Shown piece after piece: positions 1 through 7,320 of a stretch of 19,012 nucleotides of DNA; within the stretch, counting starts at the first letter, position 1; every line of letters begins with the position of its first letter. Location of the stretch: the NCBI GenBank assembly GCA_035399665.1, contig DAOPJM010000035.1, positions 1-19,012 on the forward strand, given 5' to 3'. The stretch is from DAOPJM01 sp035399665. Its GTDB lineage: Bacteria > Bacillota > Clostridia > Christensenellales > CAG-138. Both the position numbers and the translations under genes were made by a program. The notes under the pieces were generated by a model. The model was not told the DNA's origin. It worked only from the letters and a program-made list of their open reading frames with translations, and ran no database searches.

Positions 1-109
1 GGGCGCTCCCGCGTGGGACAAGGAGGACGAAAGAAAGGAGTTCCCGCTGTGAGCGCCACTTGACTTTCAAGTTTTCACCAAGATCCTTCGCCTATTGCTC
101 AGGATGACA
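1..109. repeat. Nested-palindrome (MITE/REP-like) element, copy 1, cut by the window edge
   Basis: This is the right part of the element seen complete at 7072-7222. Bases 78-109 are identical over 32 nt to 7191-7222 and include CAAGATCCTTCG and the terminal CTCAGGATGACA. The inner GGGCGCTC and GTGAGCGCC arms are also present, but the centre differs: a purine-rich insert lies around 22-42. The left terminus lies outside the window. The copy sits downstream of nhaC, past its terminator. Confidence 0.8.
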
Positions 110-159
110 GCGGAGTTTTTGCCGCTGTCACACAATTATGTAAAGTCGGATATTCCCAT

Positions 160-194
160 AAAACAAAGGAGCTGCGGCAAGACCTGCCGCAGCT
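160..194 (-). terminator. Rho-independent terminator of nhaC
   Basis: A perfect 10-bp stem, AGCTGCGGCA (170-179) with TGCCGCAGCT (185-194), encloses a 5-nt loop. Read on the minus strand it is followed by the T-rich tract CCTTTGTTTTATG. It lies about 25 bp past the nhaC stop codon. Confidence 0.85.
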
Positions 195-218
195 TCTCTA
201 TCTCGATTAAGTGTTGTT

Positions 219-1874
219 TTATGCCGCTTTTTTGTTCTTCGTGATCGCCTTGATGATGAAGCAAAGACCTACCATCGCCGCGATGCCGATAAGCGTTACA
301 AAGGGTGAGGGCCACAGACCTGCTATGATGAAGAACAGGACTGACATACCGCCGCAGATCAAGGCGTACGGAGCCTGCGTCGAAACGTGGTTGATATGGT
401 TGGACTGAGCGCCTGCCGAAGACATGATGGTCGTATCGGAAATGGGCGAGCAGTGATCGCCAAAGACCGCGCCTGACAAGCAAGCCGCGATACCGACGAA
501 CGCAAGGTTGTCGTTGCCTGTACCAAACGGGAACACGGCGATGACGATGGGCAGCAGGATACCGAAAGTACCCCACGACGTGCCGCTTGCAAAGGACAGA
601 CCCATTGCAACGAGGCAGACGATGGCGGGCAGGAATCTCTGCAATACAGCGGCGCTGCCTTCAAAGATACCCGCGACCCAGTCGGCAAGACCCAACGCAC
701 CGGTCATTGCGGACAGAGTCCAAGCGAATGTGAGGATAAGTACGGGAGGAACCATGTTCTTGAAACCGGTGACAAGGCACTCGGCGTACTGCTTCATGGT
801 AAGAACCCTGCGGAGCAGGAAGTAGATGAACATGAATACCAAGGCTACGAACACGCCGTAGACCAGACCCATGGAGGCGTCGCAGTCCGCGAAGGAGTCC
901 ATAATGCGCAGGAAGTTGTCACTGCCGGCATCGAAGAATCCGCCGGTGTAGACCAAGCCCATAATGCAGCAGAGAATCAGGACGACGATCGGGAGAATAA
1001 GGTCGATGACCTTGCCCTTTTCGTTGAACTTCTCCTCGGTGGCATCCTTGTACTCGTTGCCCGTGGTGAACAGGTCGCCCTTGGCGGCATTTTGCTCATG
1101 CTTCTTCATGGGACCGAAATCGAACTTCATGAATATCATGCAGGTGATGAAGGTCAGAGTCAACAGAGCATAGAAGTTATAAGGAATGGAGTTCGTGAAC
1201 AGCTGGAAACGGTTGTAACCGCCGGTCTCCTCAAGAGAGCCTGCAACGGCCGCCGCCCAGGATGAAATGGGGGCGATGATGCAAACGGGAGCCGCCGTGG
1301 AGTCAACCAAATAGGCCAGCTTCGCACGGGAGATCTGATGCTTGTCGGTTACGGGGCGCATGACGTTGCCGACGGTGAGGCAGTTAAAGTAATCGTCAAC
1401 GAAGATAAGAACGCCAAGCAGGAAGGTGATGAACTGTGCGCCCGTGCGCGTCTTGATGGTTCTCTCGGCCCACTTGCCGTAAGCGGAAGAACCGCCCGCC
1501 CTGTAAACCAAGGCGCTGACAATGCCCAAAGCTACCGTGAAGATCAGGATACCAACATCCCAGCTGTCCGCCAGGACGCTCACCATGCCATCGTTGAAGA
1601 TGACAAGGATGGTCTCAATCGGATTGAAGTTGGCAAGGAACAACGCGCCTACCAGAATTCCTGTGAACAGGGACAGGTAGACTTCCTTGGTCAGCAATGC
1701 GAGAACGATAGCAATGATCGGCGGAAGCATGGCCCACCATGTCCCCACAAAGGTGAAGCCGCCTTCTGTTGCGGTAGCGTCCTCGGCCGAAACGACACCG
1801 GCTACTACCAGTGCAATCACCAGTACCAACGCGATAAGAAGTCCGGTCTTTTTAGTTACTTTCGGAAACCGCAT
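219..1874 (-). CDS. nhaC: NhaC-family Na+/H+ antiporter
   Basis: A 551-residue polytopic membrane protein that probably exchanges internal Na+ for external protons, serving sodium and pH balance. The family hallmark GDHCSPISDTT begins near residue 472. Other conserved stretches are FVDDYFNCLTVG (158-169) and DSTAAP (191-196), the latter leading into IIAPISSW. About a dozen hydrophobic segments are visible. The first (about 11-30) ends in VVSAED and resembles a signal peptide or an extra N-terminal helix; a hydrophilic loop runs over about 252-288. The ATG at 1874 has a strong GGAGGAG site 6 nt upstream. The gene is monocistronic, with its own promoter at 1928-1956 and a terminator at 160-194. 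Substrate is inferred from family; related NhaC-like proteins can exchange organic acids such as malate/lactate. Confidence 0.92.
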   Translation of the reverse strand: MRFPKVTKKTGLLIALVLVIALVVAGVVSAEDATATEGGFTFVGTWWAMLPPIIAIVLALLTKEVYLSLFTGILVGALFLANFNPIETILVIFNDGMVSVLADSWDVGILIFTVALGIVSALVYRAGGSSAYGKWAERTIKTRTGAQFITFLLGVLIFVDDYFNCLTVGNVMRPVTDKHQISRAKLAYLVDSTAAPVCIIAPISSWAAAVAGSLEETGGYNRFQLFTNSIPYNFYALLTLTFITCMIFMKFDFGPMKKHEQNAAKGDLFTTGNEYKDATEEKFNEKGKVIDLILPIVVLILCCIMGLVYTGGFFDAGSDNFLRIMDSFADCDASMGLVYGVFVALVFMFIYFLLRRVLTMKQYAECLVTGFKNMVPPVLILTFAWTLSAMTGALGLADWVAGIFEGSAAVLQRFLPAIVCLVAMGLSFASGTSWGTFGILLPIVIAVFPFGTGNDNLAFVGIAACLSGAVFGDHCSPISDTTIMSSAGAQSNHINHVSTQAPYALICGGMSVLFFIIAGLWPSPFVTLIGIAAMVGLCFIIKAITKNKKAA

Positions 1875-1897
1875 ATTTTCTCCTCCAAGTTATTTTT

Positions 1898-1920
1898 TGT
1901 ACAGCCTATGAGCCTGTACA
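1898..1920. promoter_or_regulatory. Palindrome at the nhaC transcription start (possible operator)
   Basis: TGTACAG (1898-1904) and CTGTACA (1914-1920) form a perfect 7-bp inverted repeat with a 9-bp spacer. It begins within a base or so of the predicted start site (about 1921) and ends upstream of the ribosome binding site. It could bind a dimeric repressor or form a hairpin at the 5' end of the mRNA. No T-run follows on the minus strand, so a terminator is unlikely. Confidence 0.5.
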
Positions 1921-1927
1921 TGCATAT

Positions 1928-1956
1928 ATAATAACAGAACGTGTCGAAGATGTCAA
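1928..1956 (-). promoter_or_regulatory. Promoter of nhaC
   Basis: On the minus strand, TTGACA (1951-1956) and TATTAT (1928-1933) are separated by exactly 17 bp. A second TTGACA lies just upstream (1962-1967) but at the wrong spacing. The predicted start near 1921 gives a leader of about 47 nt. Confidence 0.85.
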
Positions 1957-2046
1957 AGTTTTGTCAAGAGATTTTGCTCATTTCGTCACAATATATGATA
2001 TATAATATTTTCTCTGCTGAAAAGCGCATTTTGTGGCGGCTCCCGC

Positions 2047-2075
2047 TTGAAAAAAACGATATGGCATAGTATACT
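2047..2075 (+). promoter_or_regulatory. Promoter of glnS-gltX-ychF operon
   Basis: TTGAAA (2047-2052) and TATACT (2070-2075) have a 17-bp spacer. Transcription would start near 2082, leaving a leader of about 33 nt, too short for a T-box. An AT-rich tract lies upstream at about 1989-2010. Confidence 0.8.
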
Positions 2076-2114
2076 TACTTGTTAATGTATATTCAAAAGG
2101 GAGACGTATACTTT

Positions 2115-3752
2115 ATGGACGAGCTTACAAGACCGAAGAACTTTATCGAGGAGTTCATTGAAGAGGATATGGAGCGCGACCCGCGCATCAAGACGCGCTT
2201 TCCGCCCGAGCCGAACGGCTACCTGCACATAGGCCACGCCAAGGCGTTGTGCATTGATTTCGGCATGGCGGAGCAGTACGGCGGAAGCTGCAACCTGAGG
2301 TTCGACGACACCAACCCCACCAAGGAGGATACCGAGTATGTCGAGGCAATCAAGCAGGACATACGCTGGCTGGGGTTCGAGTGGGACAAGCTGCTCTTTG
2401 GCTCCTCCTATTTTGATCAGTGCTTCGACCTTGCCATAAAGCTCATCAAGGACGGCGCGGCCTATGTTGACGACCTCTCCAAGGACGAAATGCGCGAGTA
2501 CCGCGGCACGCTTACCGAGCCGGGGCGCAACAGCCCCTACCGCGAGCGCAGCGCCAGCGAGAACCTCAGCCTCTTTTACCGCATGAGAAGCGGTGAGTTC
2601 CCCGACGGAAGCCGCACCCTTCGCGCCAAGATAGACATGGCTTCCCCGAACATCAATATGCGCGATCCCGCGCTGTACCGCATACTGCACATACGTCACC
2701 ATCAGACGGGCGACAAGTGGTGCATCTACCCCATGTACGACTTCGCACATCCCATACAGGACGCCATCGAGGGCGTGACCCATTCGCTGTGCAGTCTTGA
2801 GTATGAAGCGCACCGCCCCCTTTACAACTGGGTCGTCGAGAAGTGCGGCTTTGAGAAGAAGCCCCGTCAGATCGAGTTCGCAAGGCTCAACATGACCAAC
2901 ACCGTCATGTCCAAGCGTTACCTTAGGCGGCTTGTCGAGGAAGGCTTGGTCTCCGGCTGGGATGATCCGCGTATGCCCACGCTTTGTGGTATGCGAAGGC
3001 GCGGCTATACCGCGTCCGCTATACGCGACTTTCTCACAAGGATAGGCGTTGCCAAGGCAGATTCGGTGGTGGACGCCGCGATATTGGAGCATTGCGTCCG
3101 CGAGGAGCTTAATCTGAACGCGCACAGGCTCATGGCGGTGATAGAGCCGCTGCGCCTTGTCATTGAGAACTGGCGGGACGAATTTGGCTTTGACGTGGAG
3201 CTTTTGAACCTGCCCTCCGAACCCGAGGCGGGAACGCGCAGTCTGCCCTTTGAAAAGGAGCTTTACATCGAGCGGAGCGACTTCATGGCCGAGCCGGTCA
3301 AGAAGTATTTCCGCTTAAAGCCCGACGGCGAGGTTCGCTTAAAGGGCGCGTACATAGTCAAGTGTACGCGTTGGGACGTTGACGAGAGCGGCAGGGTGAC
3401 CTGTGTCTACTGCACGGTTGACCCCGACTCCAAGAGCGGAGATGATTCCCGCAAGGTCAAGGGTACCCTGCATTGGCTGCCCGTGTCGAAGGCCGTTCCC
3501 GCGACCTTCCGCCACTATGAGCCGCTGTTTGACGACAGCAAGGACGCGGAGCTTGACTTCACGGAGCGCCTGAACCCGAACTCACTTTGCGAGCTGTCGG
3601 GCTATGTCGAGCCTTACGCCGACAACGCCGAGGTTGGCGAGCGCTTCCAGTTCATACGCATGGGCTATTACTGCAAGGACAGGGACAGCGAAGCCGAACG
3701 CCCCGTGTACAACCGCGTAGTCGGACTGCGCGACAGCTTCAAGATAGACTAA
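2115..3752 (+). CDS. glnS: Glutaminyl-tRNA synthetase (GlnRS)
   Basis: A class Ic aminoacyl-tRNA synthetase that joins glutamine to tRNA-Gln using ATP in the cytosol. The product is 545 residues. The HIGH motif is PPEPNGYLHIGHAK (30-43), which has the PEPNGY form typical of GlnRS rather than the PSPTG of GluRS. The KMSKS equivalent is VMSKR (264-268). The catalytic half is followed by the beta-barrel anticodon-binding domain (about 340-545); there is no YqeY-like C-terminal extension. The ATG at 2115 is preferred because an upstream in-frame TTG at 2079 would precede the predicted transcription start, and AAGGGAG lies at 2097-2103. It is the first gene of an operon and sits 45 nt before gltX. 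GlnRS is patchy in Firmicutes, most of which use GatCAB, so ancient transfer is possible. Confidence 0.97.
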   Translation: MDELTRPKNFIEEFIEEDMERDPRIKTRFPPEPNGYLHIGHAKALCIDFGMAEQYGGSCNLRFDDTNPTKEDTEYVEAIKQDIRWLGFEWDKLLFGSSYFDQCFDLAIKLIKDGAAYVDDLSKDEMREYRGTLTEPGRNSPYRERSASENLSLFYRMRSGEFPDGSRTLRAKIDMASPNINMRDPALYRILHIRHHQTGDKWCIYPMYDFAHPIQDAIEGVTHSLCSLEYEAHRPLYNWVVEKCGFEKKPRQIEFARLNMTNTVMSKRYLRRLVEEGLVSGWDDPRMPTLCGMRRRGYTASAIRDFLTRIGVAKADSVVDAAILEHCVREELNLNAHRLMAVIEPLRLVIENWRDEFGFDVELLNLPSEPEAGTRSLPFEKELYIERSDFMAEPVKKYFRLKPDGEVRLKGAYIVKCTRWDVDESGRVTCVYCTVDPDSKSGDDSRKVKGTLHWLPVSKAVPATFRHYEPLFDDSKDAELDFTERLNPNSLCELSGYVEPYADNAEVGERFQFIRMGYYCKDRDSEAERPVYNRVVGLRDSFKID

Positions 3753-3797
3753 GACCACGGCGCAATAAATCAAGCGACATAAGAGGTATATTATTAT

Positions 3798-5246
3798 ATG
3801 AAGGAAGTCAGAACGAGATTCGCGCCTTCGCCCACGGGCTTTATGCACTTGGGCGGCATGAGAACGGCGCTTTACACCTATCTTTTTACCCGCAAGAGCA
3901 ACGGCAAGTTCATCCTGCGCATAGAGGACACCGACCGTGAACGCTACGTCGAGGGCGCGACCGAGGTTATCTACCGCACCTTAAAGGACATCGGTCTTGT
4001 TTGGGACGAAGGCCCCGACGTGGGCGGCGATTACGGCCCCTACATCCAGAGCGAGCGCAAGGATATGTATCTGCCCTACGCGTTGCAGCTTGTGCGCGAG
4101 GGCAAGGCCTATTACTGCTTCTGCACCAACGAGGAGTTGGACGAGCGCAGGGCGGCGGCCGCGGCAAAGGGCGAGACTTTCAAGTATGACAAGCGCTGTC
4201 TTGCGCTGACGCCTGAGGAAATTGACGCCAAGCTCAAGGCGGGCGTACCCTACGTTATACGTCAGAATGTCCCCGAGAGCGGCGAAGCGTCCTTCGACGA
4301 CGTGATTTTCGGGCATATCGCGGTGGACTGCTCCACCTTGGACGACATGGTTCTGATAAAGGCGGACAAAATGCCTACCTACAACTTCGCCAACGTGATA
4401 GACGATCACACCATGGGCATAACCCATGTCATGCGCGGGAGCGAGTACCTTTCAAGCACCCCCAAGTACAACCTTCTGTATGAGGCGTTCGGTTGGGAAA
4501 AGCCCGTGTACATACATCTTACCAACATCATGCGCGACGCCCATCACAAGCTCTCCAAGCGCACGGGCGACGCCTACTATGAGGATTACATTCAGAAGGG
4601 CTATTTGGGCGAGGCGATAGTCAACTATGTCGCGCTCCTGGGCTGGAGCCCCGGCGACGACAGGGAGTTCTTCACCCTGCCCGAGATGGTCGAGGCGTTC
4701 TCGTTGGAGGGGCTGTCCAAGTCGCCCGCCATCTTCGAGCTTGACAAGCTTAACTGGATGAACGCCGAGTATATCCGAAGGCTCGACCCTGAGGAGTACA
4801 TGAAGCACGCCGAGCCGTGGCTTGAAAGGTCCGGCCTGAAGGGAATGGACGCGGGAATACTCACCCGCATATTACAGCCGAGGACGGAGTATTTTTCACA
4901 GCTTCCCGAAATGGTGGACTTCCTTGCGGCGCTTCCCGAATACGACAGGGAGCTGTTCACAAACAAGAAATCCAAGACCAACCCCGAGGTTGCGGCCAAG
5001 GTGCTGGACATGGCGATAAACGCGTTGGAAGCGCTTCCCGCATGGGAGGAAGACGCCGTACATGACACGCTCTTGGGGCTTGCGGAAAAAAACGGCATGA
5101 AGAACGGGACTATGCTTTGGCCCGTGCGCATAGCGCTTGCGGGCAAGCAGGTCACCCCCGGCGGAGCGATCGAGATTGCGATACTCTTGGGCAGGGATGA
5201 GAGCCTGCGCCGTTTGAGATTAGGCAGAGCAAAGCTGGAGGTATAG
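3798..5246 (+). CDS. gltX: Glutamyl-tRNA synthetase (GluRS)
   Basis: Joins glutamate to tRNA-Glu; the product also feeds tetrapyrrole synthesis in organisms that use the C5 route. The protein has 482 residues, typical for bacterial GluRS. The first signature is PSPTGFMHLGG (10-20) and the second KLSKRTGD (251-258). A possible zinc site is formed by C107, C109, Y130 and C134 (CFC, then YDKRC). The C-terminal helical anticodon-binding cage fills about 330-482. The ATG at 3798 follows AAGAGG at 3781-3786. No terminator or clear promoter is seen in the 45-nt gap after glnS, so co-transcription is likely. The stop is 1 nt before the ychF start, and the ychF ribosome binding site (GGAGG, 5237-5241) lies inside this gene. 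Whether it is discriminating or also charges tRNA-Gln cannot be read from sequence. Confidence 0.97.
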   Translation: MKEVRTRFAPSPTGFMHLGGMRTALYTYLFTRKSNGKFILRIEDTDRERYVEGATEVIYRTLKDIGLVWDEGPDVGGDYGPYIQSERKDMYLPYALQLVREGKAYYCFCTNEELDERRAAAAAKGETFKYDKRCLALTPEEIDAKLKAGVPYVIRQNVPESGEASFDDVIFGHIAVDCSTLDDMVLIKADKMPTYNFANVIDDHTMGITHVMRGSEYLSSTPKYNLLYEAFGWEKPVYIHLTNIMRDAHHKLSKRTGDAYYEDYIQKGYLGEAIVNYVALLGWSPGDDREFFTLPEMVEAFSLEGLSKSPAIFELDKLNWMNAEYIRRLDPEEYMKHAEPWLERSGLKGMDAGILTRILQPRTEYFSQLPEMVDFLAALPEYDRELFTNKKSKTNPEVAAKVLDMAINALEALPAWEEDAVHDTLLGLAEKNGMKNGTMLWPVRIALAGKQVTPGGAIEIAILLGRDESLRRLRLGRAKLEV

Positions 5247-5247
5247 C

Positions 5248-6339
5248 ATGAAATTGGGAGTGATAGGCTTGCCGAACGTAGGCAAGAGCACGCTGTTCAA
5301 CGCCATCACACAGGCGGGAGCGCAGGCGGCGAACTACCCCTTCTGCACCATCGAGCCGAATGTGGGCGTAGTTGCCGTACCGGACAAGCGTCTGGACGTC
5401 CTTGCCGAAATGCACCATCCCGAAAAGTACACCCCAACCACCATTGAGTTCGTGGACATCGCGGGCTTGGTGCGCGGCGCGTCACGCGGCGAGGGACTGG
5501 GCAACAAGTTCCTTTCGCATATACGCGAGGTTGACGCCGTGGTGCATGTCGTGCGCTGCTTCGACGATGAGAACGTCATACATGTGGACGGGAGCATAGA
5601 CCCCGTGCGCGACGCCGAGACCATCAATTTGGAGCTTATCTTCGCAGACATGGAGACCATGGAGAAGCGCATCGACCGTGCTGCCAAGGCCGCCAAGAGC
5701 GGGGAGAAGAAGCTGCTTGGGGAGGTAGATTTTCTAAAGAGCATCTATGCCTATTTGGAGAGCGGCAAGCCCGTGCGCAGCTTTCAATGCAGCGACGATG
5801 AGAGGGAGTACATAAAGAGCCTCTATCTGTTGACCGCCAAGCCGGTTATCTACGTTGCGAACGTGTCCGAGGACGAGCTGGGCGGCGAACCCAACGACTA
5901 TGTGAAGCGCTTAACCGAGGTCGCGAAGGCGGAAAACGCCGAGATTCTGACCATATGCGCCAAGCTTGAGGAGGAGGTAACGGAGCTTTCGCCCGAGGAA
6001 AAGGCGGAGTTCCTGACCGAATTGGGCGTGGAGCAGTCGGGCTTGGATCAGCTTGTCGGGGCTTGCTATCGCCTGCTGGGGCTGATAAGCTTTCTTACGG
6101 CGGGCCCCAAGGAGGTCAGAGCCTGGACAATTTTGAAGGGGACAAAGGCGCCGCAGGCCGCCGGCAAGATACACAGTGACTTTGAGCGCGGGTTTATACG
6201 CGCCGAGATAGTCGCATATGACACCCTTGTCAGGCTTGGGAGCATGGCGGCCTGTAAGGAAAAGGGGCTTGTGCGCTCCGAAGGCAAGGATTACGTCATG
6301 CAGGACGGCGACATCACTCTGTTTAGGTTCAACGTATAG
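5248..6339 (+). CDS. ychF: Redox/stress-related ATPase YchF (Obg-like)
   Basis: A universally conserved P-loop protein of the Obg/TRAFAC class that binds ribosomes and prefers ATP over GTP. The 363 residues match the usual length. G1 is GLPNVGKST (7-15), G3 is DIAG (70-73), and the G4 position carries NVSE (204-207) instead of NKxD. That NxxE change is the hallmark of ATP preference in YchF. A coiled-coil insert lies around 130-165, and the C-terminal TGS domain around 279-362 contains the typical RAWTI and FERGFIRAE stretches. The start is fixed by its family N-terminus and by GGAGG at 5237-5241. Only one base separates it from gltX, so translation is likely coupled. It is a housekeeping gene with nothing missing. 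Confidence 0.96.
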   Translation: MKLGVIGLPNVGKSTLFNAITQAGAQAANYPFCTIEPNVGVVAVPDKRLDVLAEMHHPEKYTPTTIEFVDIAGLVRGASRGEGLGNKFLSHIREVDAVVHVVRCFDDENVIHVDGSIDPVRDAETINLELIFADMETMEKRIDRAAKAAKSGEKKLLGEVDFLKSIYAYLESGKPVRSFQCSDDEREYIKSLYLLTAKPVIYVANVSEDELGGEPNDYVKRLTEVAKAENAEILTICAKLEEEVTELSPEEKAEFLTELGVEQSGLDQLVGACYRLLGLISFLTAGPKEVRAWTILKGTKAPQAAGKIHSDFERGFIRAEIVAYDTLVRLGSMAACKEKGLVRSEGKDYVMQDGDITLFRFNV

Positions 6340-6358
6340 CGGACGAAGGGGAACGGCG

Positions 6359-6871
6359 ATGGAGAAGAAGGAGTTCGAGATAAAGAACGCGTCGATGGGA
6401 CTGCTTGTTATGGGGCTTATGGCGCTTGCGCTGCCGCTCATCACGGCGATAATGGCGAAAACCTCCGTCTTTTTGTGGCTGCTCTCGGGCGTGATTTTGG
6501 TCGTGCTGTGTATGCCGCTTGTGTGGAACGCGATATTCTCGGTTGTCGTAGTGGATGAGCGCGGCTTTGAGCAGCGCGGATTCTTGGCGCGGCATTACAG
6601 GCTTGACTGGGAGCAGTGCAGGTATCTGTCGCTAATGCCGATACGCGGCGGCGAAATCAACTGCTATATGCTGATAACGGCGGACGACCCAAAGCTGCCC
6701 CTGCCCGCGAGGACGGTGGGCGCGATGGAATCGGAGCGGATAATGTTCAAGCACCGCGGCTTTCAGATAAAGCTCAGCGACGCGCAGACCATGAACGCGC
6801 TGAAAGGCTTTATGCCAAAGGAGCTGTACGCCAAGGTCGAAGCCGTAAAGGAGGCTTCCCGCCGATTCTAA
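6359..6871 (+). CDS. Small membrane protein with possible PH-like domain
   Basis: 170 residues, function not recognised. Two hydrophobic segments lie near the N-terminus (about 13-34 and 37-57). A soluble C-terminal part follows, with strands such as VVVVDERGFEQRGFLARHYR and a WEQCRYLSL stretch. This pattern (two helices, then VDERGF, then WEQ) recalls the bacterial PH-domain membrane proteins of the DUF304/bPH type; that is an inference from pattern only. The ATG at 6359 has AAGGGGA about 6 nt upstream and lies 19 nt after ychF. The gene is last in the glnS operon, before the terminator at 6937-6966. The position gives no clear hint of a role beyond co-expression. Confidence 0.75.
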   Translation: MEKKEFEIKNASMGLLVMGLMALALPLITAIMAKTSVFLWLLSGVILVVLCMPLVWNAIFSVVVVDERGFEQRGFLARHYRLDWEQCRYLSLMPIRGGEINCYMLITADDPKLPLPARTVGAMESERIMFKHRGFQIKLSDAQTMNALKGFMPKELYAKVEAVKEASRRF

Positions 6872-6936
6872 AAGGCGGGCGCTGATAACAAAGCTTCCCG
6901 CTTAAAGGGGTGCGCTAAACATCTGTAAATTATTGA

Positions 6937-6966
6937 AGGAACGGCAGCACAGCCGTTCCTCTTTTA
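6937..6966 (+). terminator. Terminator of the glnS-gltX-ychF operon
   Basis: A perfect 9-bp stem, AGGAACGGC (6937-6945) with GCCGTTCCT (6952-6960), a 6-nt loop, then CTTTTAA. Confidence 0.88.
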
Positions 6967-6970
6967 ATCC

Positions 6971-7070
6971 NNNNNNNNNNNNNNNNNNNNNNNNNNNNNN
7001 NNNNNNNNNNNNNNNNNNNNNNNNNNNNNNNNNNNNNNNNNNNNNNNNNNNNNNNNNNNNNNNNNNNNNN
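6971..7070. other. Assembly gap (100 N)
   Basis: Exactly 100 unresolved bases, the conventional scaffold gap of unknown size. It ends one base before the left terminus of a repeat element, so the break was probably caused by the repeat. The true distance between the flanking genes is therefore unknown. Confidence 0.99.
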
Positions 7071-7071
7071 C

Positions 7072-7222
7072 TGTCATCCTGAGGAGCGACAGCTCCGAAG
7101 GATCTTGAAAAAGGCTCGTGGTGAAAAGGGGCGCTCCCCCGTGGGACAAGCGCGTCCCCCCGTGAGCGCCCCTTGACTGTCAAGTTTTCCCCAAGATCCT
7201 TCGCCTATTGCTCAGGATGACA
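7072..7222. repeat. Nested-palindrome (MITE/REP-like) element, complete copy
   Basis: A 151-bp element built of nested perfect arms. Outer: TGTCATCCTGAG (7072-7083) with CTCAGGATGACA (7211-7222). Middle: CGAAGGATCTTG (7096-7107) with CAAGATCCTTCG (7192-7203). Inner: AAGGGGCGCTC (7126-7136) with GAGCGCCCCTT (7164-7174). Core: GGGAC (7143-7147) with GTCCC (7154-7158). The whole unit could fold into one long hairpin. It encodes no credible protein. Related copies lie at 1-109, 18848-18920 and 18981-19012. Confidence 0.88.
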
Positions 7223-7320
7223 AGAAAGTTATGCCACTCTCAAACCTATTCAGTAGTCACAACAAACCCCCGCGTTCCCCCCGCAGCAAGGCGTCGCTGC
7301 GGCCTGCCCCTATTGGGCGC

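Larger units (their letters stand above)
6872..7320. other. Convergent intergenic region
   Basis: This 449-base stretch separates two genes that point toward each other. It holds a weak GC-rich inverted repeat (about 6873-6903), a strong terminator (6937-6966), the N gap (6971-7070), a full palindromic repeat element (7072-7222) and a hairpin CCGCAGC/GCTGCGG (7281-7302) that lacks a T-run. No coding sequence can be supported. Confidence 0.8.

Noticed and set aside
2076..2114. T-box riboswitch before glnS
   Set aside because: The predicted leader is only about 33 nt and has no terminator or T-box sequence.
2082..3125. Long open frame (347 codons) on the minus strand across glnS
   Set aside because: Antisense shadow of a clear GlnRS gene; the translation shows no recognisable domain.
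7281..7302. Terminator for the 7321-8079 gene
   Set aside because: The 7-bp stem CCGCAGC/GCTGCGG is not followed by a T-run on the minus strand.
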